Shown here: positions 1 to 7,482 of the stretch, piece by piece
How the letters are laid out: each line of letters starts with the position of its first letter
How positions within the stretch are numbered: position 1 is the first letter of the stretch
Assembly: GCA_002298155.1 (NCBI GenBank)
Contig: DBME01000342.1
Span: forward strand, 1-20,279
Length of the DNA stretch: 20,279 nt
Direction of reading: 5' to 3'
Source of the DNA: Holophagaceae bacterium UBA706
GTDB lineage: Bacteria; Acidobacteriota; Holophagae; Holophagales; Holophagaceae
Position numbers and translations under genes: made by a program
The notes under the pieces: model-generated
Told to the model about the DNA's origin: nothing
The model's database searches: none
What the model saw: only the letters and a program-made list of their open reading frames with translations

Positions 1-107
1 ATGACCAGCTTTATGGCAGGTTCCGATGGCTTCTACGGGTAAACGGATCATGCGGTGGACCTGACCTCGGGGCCTCCCGTGGGGGGAATCCGCCCAGGAT
101 CGCCCTT

Positions 108-341
108 TCAGGTCCTTGGGGTGATAAGCCGGGCCTCGAAGGTCGACCCCTGGAGCAGGGTCCCCTCACAAAGCACCTGCCGGCCAACGAATGGTTCAAG
201 GTCCGGATCCTCTCCCAGGGCCGGTCCCTGGGAGCGCCGGAGGATGAATTCTCCCTGGTCCGCCACGAGCACGATTGCACTCCGCTCGCTTTTGGTCCCC
301 CGGGCCACCACCCGGCGCTCGATGCTTCCCAGAATTTCCAT
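108..341 (-). CDS. Small beta-rich protein of unknown function, third gene of the caspase-like cassette
   Basis: This encodes 77 residues and starts 7 bases after the stop of the C25-like peptidase gene, so it is almost certainly on the same transcript. No good ribosome site precedes the ATG, which suggests translational coupling. The residue pattern alternates short hydrophobic strands (around 4-13, 22-34, 52-61 and 66-73) with turns such as GTKSER and a conserved-looking FVGRQVL segment. It has no signal peptide, membrane segment or cysteine cluster; the single Cys is at about 58. The pattern would suit a small beta-barrel (OB-like) domain, but that is inference from strand spacing only. 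Function is not recognised. Position makes a regulator, adaptor or substrate of the peptidase the simplest ideas. An overlapping 112-residue frame on the same strand (11-349) is Arg/Pro/Gly-rich and looks like a shadow. Confidence 0.7.
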   Translation of the reverse strand: MEILGSIERRVVARGTKSERSAIVLVADQGEFILRRSQGPALGEDPDLEPFVGRQVLCEGTLLQGSTFEARLITPRT

Positions 342-348
342 ACCGTCA

Positions 349-1983
349 CTATCTACTCTCGAAGGGATGGATTGTCACGCTATCACTGTATTCATGCACC
401 TCCACACCCGCCAGCCCCATGCAATGCTCGTCACGCTGGCGCGACTGGCCGATGGTGAAATGGATGGCCTTGAGTTCCCTGGGCGTCCCCTGGAGGGCGA
501 TTCCCTTGGAAGCCATGGAGCGTAGGCTCTGCATACCACTTCGAAGGGCCGCGGGCTTGACGTCGAACGTGAGGTAATTCGGTTTTTCCAGGTTCAGCTT
601 GGCCGCCTCCTTGCGAAGCAGGTCCTGGATGGCGGGTTGAGGCTTGCTCTTGGACCGGCTCTCGGCGATGTCCACCGAATTGGCCAGAGCCAGCCCGTTC
701 TGGAGCAGGGCCTTACGCCGGGCCTTGCGCTCCACTCCCTTGGCCTGGGTCGGGTCGGCGGCCATGAAGGAGGCGCCGGCCCGCAGAAGGTGGGGCTGGG
801 GCGCGGCTGCGGGCGCCTCCACGGGCGTCACGGCGGGATCACCCAGCAGGATGAACTGGGCGAGGGTCTTGAGGTCGTTGGCGGACAAATGCCCCTTGTG
901 CAGGATGTAGTTCTGCCGGGCCTCAAGGGCGGCCCGTCCCAGGGACGCCCCGGAAATCAGGCTCTTGAAGAAATACTGGCACAGGAGGTCCGCCCAGTCG
1001 TTGTCGTTGCTGGGGCCATAGGCCACGGTCGTGCTGCCGAAGAACCCGTAGGCTCCCTCCAGCAGATACTGGTTGGGGATACCAAGGTGCTTGTCAGCAG
1101 CCTTGGGGTCGTAGAGTTCAGCCCCATAGCAGCATTCGGCCGCCACGACCGTGCCCTTGCGTACGCGTCCCTCGAGCGCGGCCGCGTCCATGGCCACGGG
1201 GAAGACGCCGGCACCACTCGCAGGCTGGCCGTAGTACTGCGGCGACGCAGGCGCGCCATGGCAGTTGATGAAGTGGGCGGGGGCTTCCAAGGCCGTAGCG
1301 ACCGCGGCCGGCGCCATGGGGGGCACCACCTTCATGCCGGCGGAATCGTTGAAGGCCGCCTCCAGGCTCTCGGCTGTGGAAGTCGACCAGATTTCGGCGG
1401 AAACGCCCAGATAATTCAGGTAGGCCTTGGCCGGCTTGGCCTGGTAGGAGGACGCGAATTTCAGTACCTCGATCAGGTAGCCGGGGTCGGTTGCCCCTGT
1501 CACATCCGGCAGCCGCCCCACCACCCTGGAGGGGTTCTTGAAGGCACCTACCTTCTTCCCGTACGGGCTGCCGCAAGCATAGGGCAGATCACTGTAGACG
1601 ATGGGGTCAGGATCACCGTTCAGGCCCGCCCTGGGATCGTGGAGGGGATTGACGAGGTCCTGGTGGGGCACCACGTCCGAGGCGCCCAGGATCAGGAGGT
1701 AGTCCGGCTGGAGGGAAGTGTAAAGGCCGTCGATACAAACCTTGTTCTGTTCGGGGTCCAACGGCTGGCTCACCGGCGCGAGGTTGAACGGTTTGAGCGC
1801 CCTCGCGTCGTCCAGGGGAACCAGGATCGTGTGGAGGCCGCGCTTGGCGTCCGCATCGATCAGGCCCTGGATGGCTTCCTCCACCTCGCGGATGCCCTTC
1901 CCGTACTTGCGCCCCAGGACGTTCAGGTTCGTGACGATGAGCTTGTCGATCATTTCTTTATGCGTGGCTTGCGCTGTGGGCAT
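349..1983 (-). CDS. Cytoplasmic caspase-fold cysteine peptidase, C25 (gingipain)-like
   Basis: This encodes 544 residues with a strong ribosome site (AAGGAGG) before ATG. The N-terminal half shows features typical of C25 peptidases: a strand ending LLILGASDVVP (about 96-106), an SDLPYA segment (131-136) and VGRLPDV (155-161). The likely catalytic dyad is His242 in INCHGAP and Cys284 or Cys285 in AAECCYG; Cys284 fits the CxxG spacing of C25 and CHAT peptidases. The domain closes with FILLGDPAV (377-385), another C25-like ending. Known gingipains are secreted. This one has no signal peptide and no sorting tail, so it should act in the cytoplasm. Residues 390-544 form a separate Lys/Arg-rich C-terminal region of unknown role. 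The upstream helical-protein gene lies 39 bases away and the small 77-residue gene 7 bases downstream. Family assignment is fairly sure; the substrate is unknown. Confidence 0.82.
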   Translation of the reverse strand: MPTAQATHKEMIDKLIVTNLNVLGRKYGKGIREVEEAIQGLIDADAKRGLHTILVPLDDARALKPFNLAPVSQPLDPEQNKVCIDGLYTSLQPDYLLILGASDVVPHQDLVNPLHDPRAGLNGDPDPIVYSDLPYACGSPYGKKVGAFKNPSRVVGRLPDVTGATDPGYLIEVLKFASSYQAKPAKAYLNYLGVSAEIWSTSTAESLEAAFNDSAGMKVVPPMAPAAVATALEAPAHFINCHGAPASPQYYGQPASGAGVFPVAMDAAALEGRVRKGTVVAAECCYGAELYDPKAADKHLGIPNQYLLEGAYGFFGSTTVAYGPSNDNDWADLLCQYFFKSLISGASLGRAALEARQNYILHKGHLSANDLKTLAQFILLGDPAVTPVEAPAAAPQPHLLRAGASFMAADPTQAKGVERKARRKALLQNGLALANSVDIAESRSKSKPQPAIQDLLRKEAAKLNLEKPNYLTFDVKPAALRSGMQSLRSMASKGIALQGTPRELKAIHFTIGQSRQRDEHCMGLAGVEVHEYSDSVTIHPFESR

Positions 1984-2022
1984 AACGCCTCCTTGGAACA
2001 GATGGGAACGTTTGGGGGCCGG

Positions 2023-2943
2023 CTAGAAGTAAGCCTTCGACAGGCGGGCCCTGGATTTCTCGACGACGCCGTCGTAAGCGGAACCCATGAGTTTCAGCTT
2101 GTCGATTGCGCTATTAATAATTTCTTGATTAAACCGGGAACCCTCTCCAAACGAGTGCACAAGGGATGGACCGAACATTGCCTTCCGGTTCAGAACAAAA
2201 TCCTTCTTCTTATCAAAGTTATGAGCATCGAGGCGTTCCTCGATTTTCTTGACGGCAGCCGAATAGGCGTCGTCCTTTTTATTCCATTCCTCAATGTTGA
2301 TCTTCTGGAACGCCAGGTCATCCGTCAACGCCGCCTGGAGCGCTTTCATGTTCAAGAGATTCCTTGCGTCGATCACGGCTTCTCCCCAGGTAGCATCATT
2401 TTTGATGTCCTGGATACTCTGCATAAATCGATAATATATTGCGGTGGTGGTAACCGCTTCCGTGCCAAACGTATCCGCATCCTTGATGCTGGTTGAGACG
2501 GCGTATAGAAATACCAGCAGCCCTGGCGACAGCCGCGTCATGGAAAAGGACAAATTGGCGGAAGCGACGGACGATGATTTTGCGGCTTCAGCCACCGCGT
2601 TCACCACGTCCGAATATGCCGACAAGGCTTCCGCGCCCATGGCCGGTGTCTTGAAATTCACCCCTTGGGAGGCAATGATCGCCTTCAGTGCCGAAACAAC
2701 AACACTGGCAATTTTGTCCAAGCTAAATTCACTTGTATACTCGGTTTTGACATCAGATCCATATTGGATCTCCCTGGCATCCGCAACATCTGCGTCCAGA
2801 AGATGTGTTGTGATACTATTATAGAAGAGTTGTCTATTGGCAGTTTCCTGGGCCGCAATACTGGCCTGGAGTTTATCAACTTGTATTTTTGCAGCTACTG
2901 TTTTATCAGCCACGCTTCTTACAGATCCTGAGGTACATGCCAT
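2023..2943 (-). CDS. Helical protein of unknown function with a lone N-terminal cysteine; possible membrane-active effector
   Basis: This encodes 306 residues and starts at an ATG preceded by GGAGG. It is the first gene of a minus-strand cassette with the C25-like peptidase. It is dominated by long amphipathic helices. There is a Gln/Ala-rich segment at about 10-40, an Ala/Ser-rich helix at 75-125, a short hydrophobic stretch around 139-151 (SPGLLVFLYAVS) followed by a Thr-rich TEAVTTTAIYY segment, and a charged Lys/Glu helical tail at 215-306. The only cysteine is residue 3 (MACTSG). There is no cleavable signal peptide and no clear full-length transmembrane helix. Codon choice is more AT-rich than in the neighbours (for example runs of ATTAATAATTTC). 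I do not recognise the family. A helical pore-forming or membrane-associating protein is possible but unproven, as is processing by the adjacent peptidase. Confidence 0.72.
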   Translation of the reverse strand: MACTSGSVRSVADKTVAAKIQVDKLQASIAAQETANRQLFYNSITTHLLDADVADAREIQYGSDVKTEYTSEFSLDKIASVVVSALKAIIASQGVNFKTPAMGAEALSAYSDVVNAVAEAAKSSSVASANLSFSMTRLSPGLLVFLYAVSTSIKDADTFGTEAVTTTAIYYRFMQSIQDIKNDATWGEAVIDARNLLNMKALQAALTDDLAFQKINIEEWNKKDDAYSAAVKKIEERLDAHNFDKKKDFVLNRKAMFGPSLVHSFGEGSRFNQEIINSAIDKLKLMGSAYDGVVEKSRARLSKAYF

Positions 2944-3254
2944 TTCACACCTCCAATCACAGCATTCCTACTCATATGGCTTTTCGGATTTCGCCCCGTT
3001 TTTTAATGTGGTTGCTGGACTCCACCTAATAATAATTACGAGGAACGGCTTCGCCCTTGAATATAATAGCGATAAAATATTTTAAATTACTGAATCTAAA
3101 GCGCCTATCCAATTCTCATCATAACAGTAATGTCCTGAATACTTAAACACCCTAAAATGCGGATAAAGAAGATATCCTGCGCAGCATTAGAGCAGGCGGT
3201 ACAAAGATCGAGCGCACCTCCTGCGGTTGAGTTCCGACAAATCCGCAGGGGTGG

Positions 3255-3324
3255 CATCACCCAGCCGCCTCCCGGTCCCCGGGGTGCACGCAGTGCGTGG
3301 TCGGGCATGATGGGTTGGGTGATG
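3255..3324. repeat. Inverted repeat with 12-base arms and inner hairpin
   Basis: The left arm CATCACCCAGCC (3255-3266) pairs with the right arm at 3313-3324 at 11 of 12 positions. Inside lies a further perfect small hairpin, CACGC-AGT-GCGTG (3287-3299), and a self-complementary CCCCGGGG. The element is in noncoding DNA. It could be a structured RNA, a recombination or protein-binding site, or the relic of a repeat family. No function can be assigned. Confidence 0.5.
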
Positions 3325-3493
3325 AGGCTGACTTCGGCCATGGGCAACCTCCCGGTCCAGGGGCAGGCGTGGCAGATTGTCGGGCAGGATTTGGCAGCTC
3401 AATATAGGCCATGGCCGGGGGGTAGAGGGGCAAATGGCCCCGAGCGGTCGTTTTGGGTTGCCGAACGGTAGCCCGGGGCTCGCCCGGATAAGA

Positions 3494-3533
3494 GCCGATC
3501 TCGGTAGATCACTCCTGATCTACCGGGATCGGC
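3494..3533. repeat. 18-base-pair near-perfect palindromic hairpin with four GATC sites
   Basis: Arms 3494-3511 and 3516-3533 are complementary over 18 positions around the 4-base loop CTCC. The single deviation is a T opposite G, which would be a wobble pair in RNA on the plus strand. GATC occurs four times within the element. No T-tract follows on either strand, so a classic Rho-independent terminator is unlikely. It lies about 245 bases before the chemoreceptor start. It may be a REP-like repeat unit or an operator for a dimeric protein. Confidence 0.6.
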
Positions 3534-3778
3534 CAAGCCACCTGCACTCGCCGGGGACGAGGGAGGTCGCAGGGACCATGGAGGTTCGTCCGTTCGGAGG
3601 GGGGTGGATTCCCGACTTGCCCGTGCCTTTCAGCCACCCCCGACATCGATGGATATATTTGGTTGATCAATTCTAAATACTAATTCATCCTTTGGCCGGC
3701 TTCCATGTCGGTCCACCACGAACAGTCCGAACGTAATCTCCATGTTCCCTTGAACTAGGCCAGATTAAGGAGGGGTGT

Positions 3779-5395
3779 ATGTTCCTTGGAAACAGGTCCA
3801 TGGCCTGGAAGTTCAATTTCCTGATGGTCACGACCATCCTCGGCTTTCTGACCACCCTGGCCCTCACCAGCCTGGCCCTCAGGGCCTTCAACAAGGACTA
3901 CGACACCTTCAGTCAGGTGGGCGTGGAGGTCCAGGCCAGGACCCTCATGGTCGCCCGGGACCAGAACTTCTTCTCGCGGCAGGTCCGCAGTGTCTACCTG
4001 GGCGAGAACTGGGATGAAAATGCTTCGGCCATGGCGAAAACAGCGGAATCCGTGCGGTCCAACTACCAGGCCCTGTCCACCGCCGCCCAGCGCCTGGAGG
4101 ACCCGGCCCAGAAGGAGAAGCTGCTGGCCCTCATCGCCTCGGCCCAGAAGGAAAGTTTCGACATCCTCACGGACGGCGAAGCCTCCATCAACAAGGTCAA
4201 GGGCGTGACCGACCTCAAGGCCCTCAATGAGGAGTGGAAGACCTACCGCGCCAACAACAAAGCCCGGGGCGAGCGGGCCAGGCAGACCTTCGGCAGCCTC
4301 ACCGAATTCGCCAAGGCCTTCATGGAGGAGGGCCGGTCCACCACGTCCAAGGCCCTATCGTTGCTTCAAGGGGTCCTCGTGCTGATCGTCCTGGGATTCA
4401 TCGCCATCACGGGCGCAGCTTCGTTCCTCATCCGAAATTCCATCATCAAGCCCATGGCCTCGGCCGTGGCGATCACCGAGCGCATCGCCCAGGGTGACCT
4501 GACGGGGACCATCGCCGGCGGGGCCCTGAACGCCCGGGATGAGGTTATCCAGATGCTCGGCTCCTTGAATGAGATGCAGCTCCAGCTGCGGGATGTCCTG
4601 TCCCTGGTGCGATCCGGGGCGGAGACGGTGGCCAGCGGCTCCACGGAACTCTCCGCGACGGCGCATGAGATGGCGGCGACGACCCGGGCCATCGCCGACG
4701 GATCCCTGGAACAGAGCAGCTCCGCGGAACGCATGACGGCCGCCGTGACCGAACTGGGCGCGAGCATCCAGGAGGTAACCGCACAGGTGCGTTCAGCCCA
4801 GAAGCAGATGGAGAGGGCCCTCGAAGCCACCTCCGGCGGTGAGCAGGCCGAAGCGGCGACGGCCGAAGCCATGGCCTCCATCAAGACCTCCGTCACCCAG
4901 ATCGTCAAGGCGACCCAGGTCATCGACGATATCGCGCGCCAGACGAACCTGCTCTCCTTGAACGCCGCCATCGAGGCCGCCAAGGCAGGCACGCTGGGCA
5001 AGGGGTTCGCCGTGGTGGCCGAGGAGGTCAGGAAGCTGGCCGAACGTTCGGGTATTGCCGCGCGCGAGGTTCGAGGTCTGGCGGGCGTCTGCGAGGAGAA
5101 CATCGCACGGGGCACGGCCACCGTCGAGACGTCCGTCGCCGCCCTGCAGGACATCACCCATGCCATCGGGGCCATGGCCTCCATGCTGAAGGAGATCGGC
5201 AGCGCCAGCGAGGAGCAGGCCCGCACGGGAGAGGAGGTCGGCACCCAGGTGGAGAGCGCCGCCGCCGCCACCCACCTCACCGCCCAGGCGACCCGGGAGC
5301 AGGCCTCGACCGTGGACGAGGTGAACCGCACCGCCCATGATCTGGCCCAGGTGGCCGATTCGCTCAATACCCAGGCCAAACGATTCCGGCTTTGA
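3779..5395 (+). CDS. Methyl-accepting chemotaxis protein
   Basis: This encodes a 538-residue inner-membrane chemoreceptor. A first transmembrane helix at about 14-36 is followed by a periplasmic helical sensor of about 155 residues (four-helix-bundle size), a second transmembrane helix at about 195-218, a HAMP linker to about 270, and a cytoplasmic signalling domain to the end. The hairpin tip that contacts CheA and CheW is clear: [20 protein letters not shown] (383-402) followed by [18 protein letters not shown] (407-424). Ala/Glu/Gln-rich helices on both sides carry the likely methylation sites. It ends in RFRL and lacks the C-terminal pentapeptide that tethers CheR in some receptors. The start is fixed by AAGGAGG five bases before ATG. 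No che genes lie nearby, so it is an orphan receptor. Its ligand cannot be told. Confidence 0.95.
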   Translation: MFLGNRSMAWKFNFLMVTTILGFLTTLALTSLALRAFNKDYDTFSQVGVEVQARTLMVARDQNFFSRQVRSVYLGENWDENASAMAKTAESVRSNYQALSTAAQRLEDPAQKEKLLALIASAQKESFDILTDGEASINKVKGVTDLKALNEEWKTYRANNKARGERARQTFGSLTEFAKAFMEEGRSTTSKALSLLQGVLVLIVLGFIAITGAASFLIRNSIIKPMASAVAITERIAQGDLTGTIAGGALNARDEVIQMLGSLNEMQLQLRDVLSLVRSGAETVASGSTELSATAHEMAATTRAIADGSLEQSSSAERMTAAVTELGASIQEVTAQVRSAQKQMERALEATSGGEQAEAATAEAMASIKTSVTQIVKATQVIDDIARQTNLLSLNAAIEAAKAGTLGKGFAVVAEEVRKLAERSGIAAREVRGLAGVCEENIARGTATVETSVAALQDITHAIGAMASMLKEIGSASEEQARTGEEVGTQVESAAAATHLTAQATREQASTVDEVNRTAHDLAQVADSLNTQAKRFRL

Positions 5396-5462
5396 GAGAA
5401 TGCGGAAGGTAGGGGAGTGATCCGGCCGCTTCCCTTTCGATTCCCTACAGGAGCGCACCTGC

Positions 5463-6254
5463 ATGCCACAGCAGCCCTTTTTCATGGCCCAGCCCTTCCC
5501 CGGGACGGTCAGGCAGCTGTTCCTGGATAGCGGAGCCTGTTTTGACTTTTCCATGGAAGACCGGCGGAAATGCGGCCACGCCCTTGAGCGCCATTTCGTC
5601 GACCGGGCCGGAAATCAGGCGCCGCACCCCTGGTTCATGCCGATCATCTTCGGGGGCGTGACGTTCAACCAGGCTCCCCCCTGGGCGGTGATGATGGCCA
5701 TGGGTATCTACGGGTACCTGGCGGAGGGCGGACCGGCTCCGCTCACCTTCAGGGCCAACACCCTGGCCATGGGTTACCACGCGCTCCGAATTCCCGCCGA
5801 GGAGCCGTTCTTCCTCCTGAAGGGCAGGACGCGCCTGCCCTTGACCGACGCCTTCCTTCGCATCGACGACAAGGTGGATCCCGCCATCTGGATCGACCTG
5901 TATGGTCTCGCGCCCCTCCTCCCGGGGGTGCGGGTGGCTCCCTTCACGCTGATCCCCTCCGGAGATCCGAGCGGATGCGTCGCAGGAGCGGTTCTCGTCA
6001 ACGTCGCGCATCGGACCTTTCTCAATCCCCTCAAGGAGCACTTCCAGGCCTCGGACGTCAGGCTGTTCTTCACCGAAAACCCGAGTCCGACCCGCCTTCG
6101 GGCCCACCGGGAGCGGCTCTTCGACATCCTCGGGCTTCCGATCGACGAGCTGGCGACGAACCTGGACGTTGCCATCGCGTTAATTCAGAAAGCTTTTATC
6201 TTCCCGGGACTGGAACACGGGAATGAGCTTGCAGGAACGTCCACCAAGGCGTGA
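5463..6254 (+). CDS. Hypothetical protein, 263 residues
   Basis: I do not recognise this family. The frame begins 67 bases after the chemoreceptor stop, with AGGAG at 5449-5453 before ATG. No terminator is seen between the two, so they may be co-transcribed. The protein looks soluble and globular. It has Trp/Phe/Pro-rich segments (HPWFMPIIFGG at about 57-67, PPWAVMMAMGIYGYL at about 73-87) and strand-like stretches such as AIWIDLYGLAPLLPG. A helical tail (ELATNLDVAIALIQKA) follows near 228-243. It has no signal peptide and no obvious metal or nucleotide motif. A short inverted repeat (GTAGGG 5409-5414, CCCTAC 5443-5448) sits just before the ribosome site. An opposite-strand ORF of 220 codons over the same bases is Gly/Arg-rich and is a shadow. 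Confidence 0.75.
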   Translation: MPQQPFFMAQPFPGTVRQLFLDSGACFDFSMEDRRKCGHALERHFVDRAGNQAPHPWFMPIIFGGVTFNQAPPWAVMMAMGIYGYLAEGGPAPLTFRANTLAMGYHALRIPAEEPFFLLKGRTRLPLTDAFLRIDDKVDPAIWIDLYGLAPLLPGVRVAPFTLIPSGDPSGCVAGAVLVNVAHRTFLNPLKEHFQASDVRLFFTENPSPTRLRAHRERLFDILGLPIDELATNLDVAIALIQKAFIFPGLEHGNELAGTSTKA

Positions 6255-6307
6255 CGGCGGCAAGAACCTCACCTTGTGGGGTGCGGGCTCGGGGCACCCA
6301 CCCCCTG

Positions 6308-6353
6308 GCCCTGGCTCCGTCCAGGGCATGAATGTCAGTTCCCCGAAAAGGGG
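6308..6353. terminator. Two small hairpins between convergent genes, possible weak bidirectional terminator
   Basis: GCCCTGG (6308-6314) pairs perfectly with CCAGGGC (6321-6327). CCCC-GAAAA-GGGG follows at 6341-6353. The region lies between the 263-residue gene (plus) and the SnoaL-like gene (minus), where terminators are expected. Neither hairpin has a T-tract, so intrinsic termination is uncertain. Confidence 0.3.
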
Positions 6354-6416
6354 TGCGAATGGCGAATCTGGAGGGCCAAAGATGGAGGGGGGGGCCAACA
6401 TCCCCGAAAATTCAGG

Positions 6417-6806
6417 TCAAATCCTGAGCAGGCTCGTCCCGTAGGAGTTGTCGACCGCACAGCGCCAGTTTCCACCCGCATCCTTAATGAACACATAGGT
6501 GGCCTCCCGCTCGATGAGGACCTGGGCCCCCGCGGGATCCTTGGCCCGGATCTCGGCCTTGCCGAGTACCAGGGCCGTGTCGCCGCCCTCGATCACCACC
6601 AGGTGTTCCTGCGTGACATGAAGGGTGTGGTTGAAATGCTCCGCGATGGCCGTGAAGGCCTTCCGGATCTGGTCCTTGCCGCTGGCATTCAGGCCGGGCC
6701 GAACGACGAGGGTGGCGTCGTCGGTGTAGAACGCCAGGACGGCATCCAGATCCTCCCGGTTGATGGCCTCGTCGGCGGCGTGGATGATCGTTTCAAGTTC
6801 GTGCAC
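6417..6806 (-). CDS. SnoaL-like / DUF4440-type NTF2-fold protein
   Basis: This encodes 129 residues and starts at GTG, with CAGGAG about ten bases upstream. The N-terminal helix (ELETIIHAADEAINREDLDA) followed by FYTDDATLV and a Gly-rich turn is typical of the cone-shaped NTF2-like fold. So are the later pattern GKDQIRKAFTAI, the strands ALVLGKAEIRA and EATYVFIKDAGGNWRCAVD, and the C-terminal edge strand. Proteins of this group are small stand-alone enzymes or binding proteins, and their substrates usually cannot be told from sequence. It has no signal peptide, so it is likely cytoplasmic. It lies 102 bases downstream of the secreted-protein gene on the same strand and may share its transcript, but the gap is large. 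Confidence 0.87.
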   Translation of the reverse strand: MHELETIIHAADEAINREDLDAVLAFYTDDATLVVRPGLNASGKDQIRKAFTAIAEHFNHTLHVTQEHLVVIEGGDTALVLGKAEIRAKDPAGAQVLIEREATYVFIKDAGGNWRCAVDNSYGTSLLRI

Positions 6807-6908
6807 GTGCCTGGCTCCTGAATACAGGTTAGCCTAGCACCCGCCTTCACCACGGGTGACGGAAGGGATCGCGAGTCACCCGGGTTCAAACCGGGTTGGC
6901 AAGGACAA

Positions 6909-7394
6909 TCACTTTGAGTTATGGATTCTGACGGTGATGGAAAGGTTCGCGAGTGGAGGTGTTCTTAGGGAAGTAATGGATAGATAGATCAACGCGTGGT
7001 TGTGGCTGTTCTTGAATGAAATGGTATTTCCCATCGACACGTGCCCAAGGACACCCTGCGTGATGGCCTGCAGGGACGGTTGTTCATCCCATGCTTCGAT
7101 TTTGAATTCATACTTCGGATCGCTTTCGACCGTGATGGAGCCATCGAATCCCTTCGGTATCGAGATGACGTACATGGCCTTGTTGCCGAAGGCTTCCGTG
7201 AAGCTCGAGTCCTTCGGGCCTGCCGTGATCACGTTGACGGGTTTGAGCCCATCGAAGCGCCACCAGGTTCCGGTCCAACTGGCCGCCTGAACCTGGACGG
7301 CCTCCTTGGCGGGTTGCGCTTCGGCCGGTGCCGGAGCCTGGGATATGGCAGCCGGGGACAGGGACAGGAAGAGAGATAACGCCAGCAATTTCAT
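6909..7394 (-). CDS. Secreted hypothetical protein with Sec signal peptide
   Basis: This encodes 161 residues from the internal ATG at 7394, which has AAGGAGGT just upstream. The frame is open 11 codons further, but that extension has no ribosome site and would spoil the signal peptide. Residues 1-20 (MKLLALSLFLSLSPAAISQA) form a clear export signal with an Ala-x-Ala-like cleavage region. A Pro/Ala/Glu linker follows to about residue 38. The mature part is beta-rich, with a WTGTWWRFDG start and strands such as NKAMYVISIPKGF, ending in LANLSITVRIHNSK. No catalytic motif is visible. It lies 88 bases downstream of the 126-residue secreted or lipoprotein gene, and the pair may work together in the cell envelope. 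Function unknown. Confidence 0.8.
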   Translation of the reverse strand: MKLLALSLFLSLSPAAISQAPAPAEAQPAKEAVQVQAASWTGTWWRFDGLKPVNVITAGPKDSSFTEAFGNKAMYVISIPKGFDGSITVESDPKYEFKIEAWDEQPSLQAITQGVLGHVSMGNTISFKNSHNHALIYLSITSLRTPPLANLSITVRIHNSK

Positions 7395-7482
7395 GCGACC
7401 TCCTTGTGTGGGTGACGGTATGGACACGTTGGGGGAGTCGCCCTTCGGGCTTCTCCATCTGCTCTAAGGGGAGAATCAGTCA

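Larger units (their letters stand above)
2944..3778. other. Long intergenic region between the cassette and the chemoreceptor
   Basis: No convincing gene is seen here. Bases about 2990-3180 are strikingly AT-rich and lie upstream of the minus-strand cassette, so its promoter should be here. TATTAT- and TAAAAT-like -10 elements can be drawn, but none has a good partner -35. From about 3180 the DNA returns to high GC. Two inverted-repeat structures, at 3255-3324 and 3494-3533, are listed separately. ORFs of about 70-104 codons occur on both strands, but they are rich in Pro/Gly/Arg and lack ribosome sites, so I treat them as chance. The chemoreceptor ribosome site AAGGAGG is at 3767-3773. Confidence 0.6.

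Noticed and set aside
1..42. Plus-strand frame ending in TAA at 40-42, possibly the tail of an upstream gene
   Set aside because: Only 13 codons are visible, so there is too little to support a gene.
637..2496. Long plus-strand ORF of 619 codons opposite the peptidase and helical-protein genes
   Set aside because: It is antisense, Gly/Arg/His-rich with no domain, while the minus strand shows peptidase motifs and ribosome sites.
2023..2943. Calling the helical protein a bacterial gasdermin
   Set aside because: The N-terminal cysteine and adjacent protease are suggestive, but the chain looks almost all helical, unlike the beta-rich gasdermin pore domain.
3105..3676. Short ORFs on both strands in the intergenic region
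   Set aside because: They lack ribosome sites, have Pro/Gly/Arg-rich products, and cross the inverted repeats.
3670..3710. A possible flagellar-type (sigma-28) promoter before the chemoreceptor
   Set aside because: TAAA and GCCG are present, but the spacing is about 17 instead of 15 and the rest of the -10 does not match.
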